Source: Bugula neritina (lineage: Eukaryota > Bryozoa > Gymnolaemata > Cheilostomatida > Bugulidae). Taken from it: DNA of 64,000 nt. The notes under the pieces are model-generated. The model did no database searches, had not been told where the DNA came from, and worked only from the letters and a program-made list of their open reading frames with translations. Location: the NCBI GenBank assembly GCA_964035545.1, contig OZ037771.1, positions 7,544,690 through 7,608,689 on the forward strand. Reading direction: 5' to 3'. This document shows, one piece after another, positions 29,386-42,500 of the stretch. The first letter of the stretch is position 1. Every line of letters starts with the position of its first letter. The translations under genes and the position numbers were made by a program.

Positions 29386-30596
29386 ATCGGTAGGTTTAAG
29401 AACTTAGTCTTTTAAACTATATGTTGTCATTATATGATAATTGGTGCTTTTTTGCTTGGCTGCTTGAATTGGAAGCTTTGAAAGTGCTAATTTATTCAAC
29501 TACTCAGTTTGAGAGGAGTTTTAATGATGTTTTGTCAGATTTCTTGAGCTGTTTGTGGTATAAGCGTTGCATACAAGATCATTGTAATAACATTATCTCC
29601 TTATTTAGAGAAGATAACTTCACATCGTCAGATATATGCTAACTAGCTGTTTTTAGAAGCACTCTTGGTCTATTTTAACATCTTTTTTATCATTTTCATA
29701 TGCCCAGTGAATTCTAACTATTTTTCTATTTTCTCATTTTGCAGATCATGTTTGGAAGTTGCCTTCACCCTGATGCTAATACTGAGGCAGAGGTGCTGCA
29801 CTAGGATGTTATAATGATATGAATAATAATGTTGTTTACTGCAAAATGAAAATATACCAGTCTGTCTTGCATCTTTATTTCAGTTGACTATTTTCCCACA
29901 TATATTGAATGATGACAGTTTTATGTTCAACATACCACCCTCTTATATTAATTATTTTGTAAACCTTTTCTCACATTTGACATGTTTTTATGATTTATTA
30001 CCTACTATAAAAGATGTTGAGATTTTGAAAAGTTTGTGAGGTTGAAGTTTTGTCTGCCATAGTCATGCATAAATATTTTACTAGCAGTTTTATGAAACGC
30101 TTAGCTTTGAGTTTGATGGACTTACAAGTTACCTTGATATAGATGTTACCCCATCTCCACAATGCTTATTAGGAAACTGCAGCTATTTACAACATAATTA
30201 TAAAGTGCAATATATTTATTTCGTGAATAAATGTGCTAGTAAATATGAGTAAATAATGTCAGCAATCATATAGTAATAGTGTATACATACAAAGTCACAT
30301 ATAACTAGACTAAGTGCATGAGCTATGTGTATGCAGAGCATATATATATGGTATAGCAAAAGTATAAAAAGATAAGTAGAAGTATATACTTATATTCATA
30401 GTGCGCAGGTAAAGTATATCACATAGCAGTATATAGAGTGTCACATGTATAGAGCATGTAGTGAAATATAATACCACATGCAAGGTTTAGATACTGTAGT
30501 CAGTATATACATACTATCTGTATGAAATGTGTATATATGATATAAATAGCGTAGTACCACACTCTACATGTCCACACAGGGATGTGGGAGCTCAGT
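29386..30596. other. convergent intergenic region after TMEM33
   Basis: A likely TMEM33 3'-UTR exon begins near 29745, after a GTAGGT donor and a TTTTGCAG acceptor. The rest shows no coding exon. From about 30205 onward the sequence is nearly identical to 55555 onward, marking the left side of the tandem duplication. Confidence 0.5.
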
Positions 30597-33500
30597 CTAC
30601 CACTCTCCATAGAATAAAGGAAACAAGTAAATCTTCCTTCTACCAGTGAGAGTATTTATAACCACAGGAGTCTGTGTCACGTAAACAGTTGGATTTCTTT
30701 CTCTCCTTTTACCAGATATTTTCCTCACTCTGTGCTTCACCTTCAAATATTTTAAAACTAAATATATGCTGTTGTTTGCAGGCATCAAAATTTTTATTTT
30801 TTTAAAACGCTGAATAGAAAACTAGAACAAATGTTATTCAAAGAAAATATCAAGAAATTCTGTTTTAATAGAGATAAAAGAAAGGCATCAAATCTGAAAA
30901 AAAATAATATAATGTGCAGGAAGCTTATAAAAAGTATTATATATGAAATAGAGAACTCAGTAAAGCTCATTCATTCTGCATCTTATACTATGACTATATC
31001 AAACTGCGACTATACTATACTATTACATGACGGTGTTATACTATGACTATATTATACTATGACTATAATATTACACTATGGCTATATTATACTATGACTA
31101 TACAATAACATGACTATAATATTACACTATGACTATATTATACTATGATTATATTACACTATGACTATATTATACTATGATTATATTATACTATGACTAT
31201 ATTATACTACGACTATACTATACTATGACTATACAATAACATGACTATAATATTATACTATGACTATATTATACTATACTATGACTACACTATACTATGA
31301 CTATATTATACTATGACTATATTATACTATGACTATATTATACTATGACTATATTATACTATGACTATATTATGTCTAGTCACTAAAACTATACTACTAT
31401 GACTACACCACACTGACTAATATGAAAACAGACTCTTCTAAATAGGAAATGATGTCACAGGAAGTTACTCACAATATCAAATAAGTCAGCAAGATCACGA
31501 TGACAGCCATGTCTGTGTAAAGTCCTGACAAGTGTTCTTATTAATAATGAGCCACTATCATGGAATCTCATGGATGCACTGTCTATTAAAATAACACAAT
31601 GAGTTAAATGGTAAATATTATACAGTGTATAGTAACAGTGAGTGACACTGCCCAGTAAAAACTAGTGGGAAATGCGAAAAGAAAATTTGAAAATTGTGTT
31701 ATTTCAGCAACGAAAGGTATATCTTGAGAAAGTCACATATTTGATTGGTTTCACAATTACATGATGGCGATCGGGAGTTGTGGCCCGTGATTTAGGTGAA
31801 TAAGGATTAACCACACAGAATTGTTTGTAAGTTAATCATCTCACTTTTTAGGCAGCAGAGTATAAGCTGTACAGACTAGTGTTTCACAGATTACATGAAA
31901 ACTAGATAACTGTAACTCACACACAAATACTCTATGTACTCAGTTCAGGTTTATGAAAGGTCACGTGATTAGACAGCACACCACAGCTAGTGGGGGTGCC
32001 AACATGCAAAAATGGGCGGGTGGAGCACATCAATACTAACCTTTGTTGCTATATATCACTGCAAAGCCAACATTCTACTGACCTCAGATCTGCGAGTACC
32101 TTTTTTGTATCTGGGGGGGTTCTCTCGTGAGAGGGGTGGATATACAGGGGTTCAGCATTTTTCAAGGGGGGACTATGGAACTCTAAATATTTAATTTTCT
32201 GAGTAGTTTAAGTTTGACATTAACAATATTTTCAAGGAATGTTGTACACATATGAAACTTTCTCTAACAAAAGTTTTGACCAAAAATAAAAAAGTGGGCG
32301 GAGCCTATAATATGACAAACTACTTTTTTGCATATACCGGATATTCTCTAAACTGCTACTTTTCTGTTCTAGCATTTAGAATGTTGATTTTTGGTATGAA
32401 AATACTCTATTGTGTTCTAATAATGCTCTCCGATTTTCGTTACGCTCTGAACTATATAACATCTTTCCCAACCATGACAAATAAAAAACATAAAACGGGA
32501 GTTATCTCCTCCGTGAAAAGTTATTGCATTTCTACCCAATAATATTGCTGTTTGTTGATAGGAACAACATCAGCATGATAAAAATGTATTCTTAGTGTAT
32601 TTATATTAGCTTATTGACTTATTTTGAATCATTGATTACGATCAATACTATTGAGTATTAATATTCAATATTTACTGTATAAATTGAGTGTCAGCAATAA
32701 TTAACAGACCACTAATATTCGATTTTTTTATCCATAAGTATAGTAACATAAAATATGGTTCATAAAAAAGTAATATCATGATTTCAGCATCACAAGCAAT
32801 TACTATGCTCTTTTATATCAGATATTGGTAGACATTTGTAATTGTATTTATTTATAAATAAGATAGTATTTAAAATTTTAATTTACAATAGATCAAGCTT
32901 TATTACAAAGTTTTGTTATCTCTAGCGTTTATATACCAAATTAAATATATTATAATTCTTCATCAGAACTGTGTTTGTTGCCATCATCATCATAATCAGG
33001 CTCTTTGTTTGAAAAAGAAAACTGGCCACTTTTGTTGTTGCAATCAAAACATTCACATAAACCACAGCATTTCATCATCAGGCGCTTGCATTTGCATGCT
33101 TTACTCTTACAGCCTGCTTTTTTGCATTTACATGCTGTTAAAATCACATCTGCGTTGCTCTCAAAATCATATTTTATCACAAAACTTAGTCAAGAGACAT
33201 TGCTGAATATGAAAAAGTCACTTGAGGATTCATGTAATCTAAATACAGCATGGCTATTGGCAAGACTTGCCCCAATCAAACTATTTCAATTGGATATAAG
33301 TCCTTCTACATATAACTGCCCCAGCTGGAGTAGCTTCAATGTAAGAAATTTGGTTGCCACAGAAGATAATAAAAGATCAGTCATTGGGTATTGCCCAATG
33401 ATTAATGCACCATCAACAGATCAATCAACAATTTATACAATCCTTCTGCAGCTAAAGAAAACTATGAAAGTTTTAAATCAGAAACATTCAGTAATTACAT

Positions 33501-36500
33501 TTGACCAAGCTATCTACAAGATTGCCAAAGAGATTCAATGGAACAAACCAACTGAATTTTCAAACACAATAATTCGAATGGGCGGTTTTCATATCTTGAT
33601 GAATTACATTGCAGCACTTGGCAAAATGGTAAAATCAAGCGGCCTCGCCCAAGTTCTTGTACACAGTGATATATATTTTGAAGTTACAGTGAAACAGGTG
33701 CTATGTGGTAAGCATTATAACAGAGGTGTACGGGCACACAAGATTTTGTATGAGGCAATATCAAGGCAGAAACTAAAATCTCTTTCGGAATGGCTTCAAT
33801 AAAATAATCAGTTTGACCCATTAGAGTCTCATAATACGTATTTCTATTGATGATAACTTGCGTGAATGGACCACTGTTGCAGCTAAAGTTGCTACTGCTA
33901 TAAAAAAGTTTGATTCTGATACTAAATTAAAATCTAACCTTTCAATGTTCTGGAATTCCTACCTTCATGCAGTAGAAGCCATGTTGGGATTTATTCGAGC
34001 TGAGCGTAGTGGCAACTGGCAATTATATTTGGACAGTATGCAGGCAATGCTACCAGTATTTTTTGCGTATGATCGCACAAACTACTCAAGGTGGCTGCCT
34101 ATATACCTTATTGATATGCTAAATTTGCCTGAATCTGCTCCAGAAGTTTATGGAATGTTTGCAAAGGGTTCATTCACTGTAAACAGGACAGGAAAAAAAA
34201 TTGCAGGTATGGCTCCAGATCAAGTCTTGAAGCAAACTTTGAACCGAGACAGCAAAACATCTGGAGGCATTATTGGCATTAGCAACCATGAAGAAGCTCG
34301 GACAAAATGGTTCTTAACTAGTCATATCAGAGCCCAACTGCTTTCTTTGCAAAAGGATTTTTGCCAAATAGCCTCACAGTCATCAACACTACACAAGGAA
34401 GACACAATCACTACAACTATGACGGATGAGATTGATACACAAGCAATTCTTTTTACATTGCAGCAGTTTGATGTTAAGTTGTTTAGCAATACTTCAACTG
34501 AACTTATTAATATTGCTACTGGAGTAAGTCCCGATGCGGAGACCTTCTTGTCAATAGTGACTGCTATGGCTCAGGGAGGAGAAATGGCTCAAACGTTTTT
34601 TCAAGATAGACTTTTGAATACAATAAAACCATTTTACACTGCTATTCACCGGCTTAAAATCCCTTCCTTTGACTTTGTGGCTAAATCACTTCAACCGGCC
34701 ATTAAACCAATGTTCCTAAAATATCATTTGCTAAACTTCTCATAAGTGCCAAAAGTGCCAAAGATTTGCATACAGTTCTAGAGAAAGAAATTGGTCCCAT
34801 TCCTCTTGCTCTATTTACTGAAAACGGACAGATGAGAAAAACATGCAAATTGCAACTAATGCATATTTTGGAACAGAAATATCTTGGAAACAGGGTCTCC
34901 AATGATGATAGTCAACTGTCCACCAACAAATCGATCATTATTGATGGTAGGTGCATACTTCACTCGACAAAAACATCAGGCACTTTTTATAGCTATGCTC
35001 TGAAGATGTTGGAAATATTTCTTGAATGTGGCAAAGGATATACAAGGGTTGATGTAGTGTTTGACGTGTATTCTGAAACATCAATTAAAGCACAAGAGCG
35101 TATTAGACGGGGTGCCCAATAGATGTGCTCTATTTCCATTATTCATAACAACCTGCCTGTGCCTAAAAACTGAAGTGCTTTTCTGAGCAATATTCACAAC
35201 AAAAATGAGTTGGTAAATTACATAGTGAAGGTGCATGAAGTAGACATATTCAGAAAATTCCAGCTGGTACATTTTTAGTGTGTAGCGCCAAAGAAGTCTG
35301 TGTTCTGCAAAACCATTATCGTTAGAATTGTAACAAATTGAAATCCAATCATGATGAAGCAGACACAAGATTAATCCTTCATGCAGCTGATGCACTGAGT
35401 GATTACGATTTGGTAGTAATAAAATCAGTAGATACCGATGTTGCTATTATTGCGCTTAACATCATCTTAGTAATGTTTTAACTGATGAGCAGGCTAATAA
35501 AGATGTAGTAATCTTCGTTGGAATGGGGAGTCACAGAAGATATATATCTCTTTTTGAATCAGCCAAAAAAATCTAAAAAAAGTTCTCAAGAATCTATTAT
35601 CTCTCCATGCACTTACAGGTTGTGACTCAGTAAGTTCTATCTTTCGAATATCTAAAAAGCGTGCTTTGGAGGTACTTGAAAAGGAAAGCTATAATCTGTC
35701 TTTAGGTTCTGATGATTGGTCCCCAGTATCAGAAGAAACATACTTAGAGTGTGAATGATTTGTCTCCAACCTATATGATGCCTATGATGATATCACTGAA
35801 GCAAGATATAAAATATTGGCTTTAAAAAATGTCTCCAGTGAAGCACAGCTACCACCTAGTAGGAATTCCCTAGAATATCACGTGAAACGAGCCAATTATC
35901 AAGTTACACTTTGGCAACTTGCTTTTACACCTATTTTACTTCATCAGCCAATTTTTGACCATGGTTGGGATACTAACTTAACTCCAATAAAATATGATTT
36001 TGAGAGCAACGCAGATGTGATTTTAACAGCATGTAAATGCAAAAAAGCAGGCTGTAAGAGTAAAGCATGCAAATGCAAGCGCCTGATGATGAAATGCTGT
36101 GGTTTATGTGAATGTTTTGATTGCAACAACAAAAGTGGCCAGTTTTCTTTTTCAAACAAAGAGCCTGATTATGATGATGATGGCAACAAACACAGTTCTG
36201 ATGAAGAATTATAATATATTTAATTTGGTATATAAACGCTAGAGATAACAAAACTTTGTAATAAAGCTTGATCTATTGTAAATTAAAATTTTAAATACTA
36301 TCTTATTTATAAATAAATACAATTACAAATGTCTACCAATATCTGATATAAAAGAGCATAGTAATTGCTTGTGATGCTGAAATCATGATATTACTTTTTT
36401 ATGAACCATATTTTATGTTACTATACTTATGGATAAAAAAATCGAATATTAGTGGTCTGTTAATTATTGCTGACACTCAATTTATACAGTAAATATTGAA

Positions 36501-39500
36501 TATTAATACTCAATAGTATTGATCGTAATCAATGATTCAAAATAAGTCAATAAGCTAATATAAATACACTAAGAATACATTTTTATCATGCTGATGTTGT
36601 TCCTATCAACAAACAGCAATATTATTGGGTAGAAATGCAATAACTTTTCACGGAGGAGATAACTCCCGTTTTATGTTTTTTATTTGTCATGGTTGGGAAA
36701 GATGTTATATAGTTCAGAGCGTAACGAAAATCGGAGAGCATTATTAGAACACAATAGAGTATTTTCATACCAAAAATCAACATTCTAAATGCTAGAACAG
36801 AAAAGTAGCAGTTTAGAGAATATCCGGTATATGCAAAAAAGTAGTTTGTCATATTATAGGCTCCGCCCACTTTTTTATTTTTGGTCAAAACTTTTGTTAG
36901 AGAAAGTTTCATATGTGTACAACATTCCTTGAAAATATTTTTAATGTCAAACTTAAACTACTCAGAAAATTAAATATTTAGAGTTCCATAGTCCCCCCTT
37001 GAAAAATGCTGAACCCCTGTATATCCACCCCTCTCACGAGAGAACCCCCCCAGATACAAAAAAGGTACTCGCAGATCTGAGGTCAGTAGAATGTTGGCTT
37101 TGCAGTGATATATAGCAACAAAGGTTAGTATTGATGTGCTCCACCCGCCCATTTTTGCATGTTGGCACCCCCACTAAGCTGCTACCTGCTCTTTTTATTC
37201 TATTTGTTACTAATTTTCAATTGAATAATGGATTTGCCGTTTGAAAATTTTGGATTGTAAAGCTTTGAGAAATTGAACCCGTGACATTTCGATAATGAAA
37301 TTGGAAAACACCTATTTGGAGAATGGGCAAGTACCAAATAGACAATTGGAAAATAGACAATTGGAAAATAGAGAATATTCAACCTGGCCTAATCCAGAGG
37401 GGGCGTTTAGTATCTGGTCAGGTTCATAAAAGCTTTTTGTAAATGTGAACAAGTTTGAATTAGAACTACTCCCTAACTAAATCTACTTCTATGATAGCCT
37501 AACTGATACGGCCATTATATTTTAGAATTGACCAGATACCGGAGAGCCCCTTAGGACTAGACCATGTTGAATATTTTTCATTTTCCAAATGTCTATTTTC
37601 GATTTGCCCATTTTCTAAAAGTCCATTTTCCAAATAGTTGTTTTCCTATTGTCATTTTCAAAATCTCCTGTCACCATAAAATTATACCAATCCTAAAAAT
37701 GATGCAAGAAATATTCGTTTCTTTCGGTGGACAAAATTCTTACTTTCAAAGCAGGAGTGAAGGATTAGAAGGTCGTCAACATCAAAGTTCCTCTGTCCAG
37801 TTGAAGTCTCAGCTTCCTGTTGATGAGTTCTGAGAGCAGAAAGTTCTGGTGAGGAGGAGTTGGTACTCTGTTGAATATTCTGCTCAGTTTGACTGACTGA
37901 GTTACCTGATTGATTAGTAACACATGAGATATACCAACCAGTATTCTATGTATATGTATGAAGACTAGAGTATCATATAATAAAGTATTACAATAGTATA
38001 ATATATTCTTACTCGTATCATATCTACACTCACCAACTCTGCACGCCTGAATAACCACAACTTTAGGCTTGCCGGCCATGTTGGGAAAATTTGTAGAGTT
38101 AATGAGACTGTAGATCTGTGTTAGATAGACTGGCTGTGAGTCAACTCCATGAATCATTCCATTAGCTCCGTGTGCAAACAGAAACAGGAAGAACATACCA
38201 TAAGTGTTATGAATCTCATCTCTTGTCTCTGATTGAATACACTGGAGTATCTCCTGTATATGAATATAACACAACACACACAGTATACAAACTCAATGTG
38301 AGAGAGTCTATTCTATGAACAGGACTGACCAGCTCTAATAAACATACATTTCTATTCAGTACAGAGAGAATACAAGTAAAGACAACTCCTGGGACTACAT
38401 TTATATATTCAGTGTGAGTGTTAGGAGAGGGGAGAATTATTTTCTTCAATAATTGCAGCTCAGACACAGAATGAAGCAAACATACAAACATAGGGGGAGG
38501 AGGGGGGTGCGACCCAACCATCTGCCAACATCTTTTATTTCAACAACTGCTATCCATATATAGAGGCAACCAAGCATATTTGTCACATCTCATACTAGCC
38601 TCTAGGAAGTTAGCTCCGTGAAGCAAAAGTTAGCCCCAAAGCGAAGAGTTTGCATTTCTCTACTTTAATAACTGATTCAATAGACAAGTCTACAGGCTAT
38701 TATAACATTGAAGTGAGACATTAACCACTAATAACTAGTCACACTACGTGATAAGAAGAGGGAGACAACTACAAGTAAATAGAAATATACCTCAGCTGTG
38801 AGATCCTTCTGCTTCACAACCTCAAATCCCATCTTCCTGAACAGAGCAAATGTGTTGTCAACATCATAACTAGAGCCAAGTCTCTCTCCTACATTTCTAT
38901 ACTTGTTGTTGTTTATAATCAGAGCTCTTCCTCTGAATGGACTCGTCATCTTGTATATCTGTAGATACAGACTATGTAATTAGTTTAGTACTTATTCATA
39001 TCATATTATAAGCAACCGTAGAATGATGAGTTAAAAATCATCCATGAGTAGACTAATATGGTTTCGGACATATTTTGTGGCTTTAACACAGCTGCTAGCC
39101 CAAACAGAACTAGGAAAACTGAAAGTACAGGGTAGCAGTTTGTTTCATAGAAAAACAACACCTCACTCACACTTACCATACCTTAGCCCGTAACAGCAAA
39201 CATCAGTCATTTTTACAAATGTCTGAGCTTCCTGTACGGCATTGCAGTACGTTGAGATCAAGCACTACTCGATTCAAAAATGTTGCGGCGGACTTCTATT
39301 GGACCGAAAAATTTTGCGTCAACTCATTGGATATAATTGTCCAATGAAGTGTCACCTAATAGCCAACTTTGAAAACTTCAGACCGGATGCATTAAAAATG
39401 GCTGATATTTTACATTACGGCCTACGGTACGGTAAGTGTGAATGAGGGGTAAATCAATCACAAGACTGTTAAAGGCAGGTTATTTCAAACTTGAAGTAAA

Positions 39501-42500
39501 GTTGGTTATTTATAGCGTTAAAAAGAAGGTAAAATATTTTTATAGCTAAGACAGTTGATAAGTAGATGAAAATAGAAAAACAGAGAGGAGAGCCAAGGCT
39601 ATTCGTAGATAACAAAGAGGAGAGCCAAGGCTATACAGAGATAACAGAGAGGAGAGCCAAGGCTATACAGAGATAACAGAGAGGAGAGCCAAGGCTACAC
39701 AGAGATAACAGAAAGGAGAGCCAAGGTTATACAGAGATAACAGAAAGGAGAGCCAAGGCTAGACATAGATAACAGAGAGGAAAGCCAAGGCTATACAGAG
39801 ATAACAGAGAGGAGGGCCAAGGCTATACAGAGATAACAGAGAGGAGGGCCAAGGCTATACAGAGATAACAGAAAGGAGACCCAAGGCTATACAGAGATAA
39901 CGGAGAGGAGAGCCAAGGCTATACAGAGATAACAGAGAGGAGAGCCAAGGCTATACAGAGATAACAGAGAGGAGAGCCAAGGCTATAGAATATTCAACAT
40001 GACATACAAACCTTTGAAGTGTTGATGAAGAGAGACTTGATACTCTGATTAGTAGTAGGAACTAGTGTCAACTTGGTAAGATCTTCTGAAGTGGAGGTAG
40101 GACCTTCTTCTTCATCCGAAACATCACTCAGTACATCATCAGTACCAACAGTATGAGTAGCAGCTCCACTGTGTCCAATATTATCTATATGTACAGGAAA
40201 CATCACATAAACAGCTCAGAGAAATGTAATGAAACCAACAACCTACAGGAACAACTTCAACTGTCAATAACAAACATGGAGAATCAGAAAGGAAGAAAGT
40301 TATTCCTAATCAATTCTCTAGAAGTAAGTTTAATTCATGATACCTGGTGGCTTGTAGTTGGTCTTCACAAAGTCATTCAGTTTCTGCAGCTCATCTCCAG
40401 AAAGCTGGAAAGCTGCAATAGAAGTATGAATTATGGAGGTTGCTATTACTTGAACAGTACATCACCATCTGAATATGCTATAAATAACCTAAGAGAAGAT
40501 AATCATACTAACTCGGGTGTAAGAAACAAGCTGGGACATCTCTGTATGTTCCACATCTACCAGGTGATGAATCTGAAGTCATGGGAAGGGATTCACCATC
40601 TTTTGGAGGTCGACACCAGGGTGGGTTAATGAACCTCTTTGGACGCTTTTCTCCAACCAATGGGCAGTGAGCACACAAGTTGACACAGGTGATTTTACTT
40701 GCTCTCCATGTGGAGTTGACGTACTTTACGGTTGAATGAACTGAAGTGGTCAACATCTTCCATGCATTACCTATCTGTCGACAAGCAGACGTTACAGAGA
40801 TAGTGAGTTTACGAGATTTGTGGTCATGCAGCAACTGCAGGGTGTAAGCTTCGTCTCTCAGCTCCACTCCATTCTTTCTTACAGCTTTTTCACTACAATC
40901 CTGGAGATCATTGAGAAGTTTCACAGAAACCTGGTGGTAGACGTACTGAGGGGGAGTCAAGCCACCAAACAACATGTCTACTGACAGTTTTACGGGTTGC
41001 CTCTTGGAGGCAGTCAAGTCAGTGAAATACTCCTGTGAGAAGTACGGCATAGTGTAACTTAGTTTCTGGGATGAATCCTTCATCTCGAATAACAATTGGA
41101 AAGATTGTAGCAATGCGACTGCCACCTTCATCTTGTCACTCGTGGTGAAGCTGGTCTCTGCTATCAGAAGATGCTGAAACAGCTTCTCACTCATTCTGCC
41201 AGTTCGAACAAACTCTTGAGCCAAATTATTAAACTCTGTTTCATTTTCTATCAACGGATTGTCAAGTGAATCCTCTTCGATCGCTGACCGTCGATTGCTC
41301 CACACTTCCTTCTCGTGAGTGAAGAATACGTGGAGCAGCTTTGTGACCACAGAGATGTCGTAGAATACCAGAGACTGCAAACTCTCCCTATCCTGGTACC
41401 AAATGAGATGGCCGCTGTTATGCATGTACGACAGAATCACTCTCAGCTGGTCTTCATTTGCCAACTCGCATTCAATGACATGTTGAAGCACTTCTGGAAA
41501 TGTCTTGTAACTTCCATGGAAGGAGTTGAATGTTTGAGCAACTTTTCTCCACAGAGTAGGCACCTTCTTCACGACTAGTTTACTGTCAGATATGATATGA
41601 CTTCTCAGCTCATCAAACACCTCTTCATATTCATCACCCACAACATATATATCTTGTTCTTGAAACATCTCTTGGCGCTGAAAATGAGAAATTCCTGTGA
41701 AAAAAGAGCTGGAATAATTCTCTTTAGAATTTTCTTCTAGTTGCAACAAATTGAATACACTTTTGGTGTGGAAAAAGAACAGCCTTTTTAGCTCTTCAAA
41801 TCCATCTGCACTGTAAGCATCTCGGTGAGTGAAAACTAGTTTGGGTGCTCTGAGCCTAGGATTGGCCAGGTACAGATGTGAGAGCCAATCAAAATATGTG
41901 CATCGAACTGCTTCATTACCATTCACTTCTAAACAAAGCTCTTCAAACTCCTTTAGATTCACAACCACAAAAGGAATACAGTTCTGTTTCAATGTGAACT
42001 GGTAGGTAGATTGGTAGATTTCATTGCCACCAAAATCTATGAACTGAAGAACATTGTCACCAACCACTAACTTTTCCATATTGAAGACACGAGTTGTTTC
42101 ATCTTCCACTGCATCAGCCGCTCTATTGGTTAGTTCCCTTTTGCCATCTGATCTTACCAGCGTTTTTACTAGGCTGGTTTTCCCAGACAAAGACCTACCC
42201 ACTAGAGCAACAGCAGCTTCAGATACTTCTACATGACCACCAGACCTAAGATCTTTATAATACTGTCTGATAGCATGTAGTCCGTTTACACACACAGCAT
42301 AAGGTGGAGATGTGAGTGATTCACACCAGGGGCAGTACAGTTCAGTCAGATTAGGCATGTTGAGAAGTTGAGGAGTTAAAGATGTCATCTGAAAGTTGCC
42401 TGACAAGTTTAGGTGTTGGAGATTCTTGAGTTGACCGACACTACCAAGTAGGCATATAATATTACTTTAGTATTATCCTATATCAAATGTATTATGCTTA

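Larger units (their letters stand above)
31988..37176. mobile_element. 5.19-kb DNA transposon with 1190-bp terminal inverted repeats
   Basis: The ends are TAGTGGGGGTGCC and its exact inverse. The flanks show a 3-bp target duplication AGC (31985-31987 and 37177-37179). The paralogous intron in copy B (about 59211-59228) has the uninterrupted site CACAGCTGCTACC, so the boundaries are set by an empty site. The arms 31988-33177 and 35987-37176 mirror each other without gaps, since coordinate pairs sum to 69164 throughout. The body carries decayed plus-strand coding sequence. The element sits in intron 12 of the LRR-Roc-COR-caspase gene, on the opposite strand to that gene, between the caspase exon carrying the p20/p10 linker and the start of p10 (37744-37905) and the following p10 exon (31473-31582). 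I cannot assign it to a named superfamily. Confidence 0.92.

Noticed and set aside
32012-32542. Open frames of 60 and 96 codons in the left terminal repeat, with mirror copies in the right
   Set aside because: They are duplicated only because the arms are inverted repeats. Neither has domain-like features or a link to the element's main frame.
37765-38277. 170-codon minus-strand frame read straight through
   Set aside because: It is real coding sequence only in 38034-38253. The rest runs through an intron in the wrong frame for the following exon.
39242-39445. 67-codon plus-strand frame near a caspase exon
   Set aside because: It lies inside a MITE that is absent from the paralogue and has no domain features.
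39581-39986. Possible CRISPR array from the regular 32-bp repeat
   Set aside because: Repeats abut without unique spacers and lie in an intron.
40153-40629. 158-codon plus-strand open frame
   Set aside because: It runs antisense across two exons and an intron of the Roc-COR-caspase gene. The paralogue has the same antisense frame only because the exons are alike.
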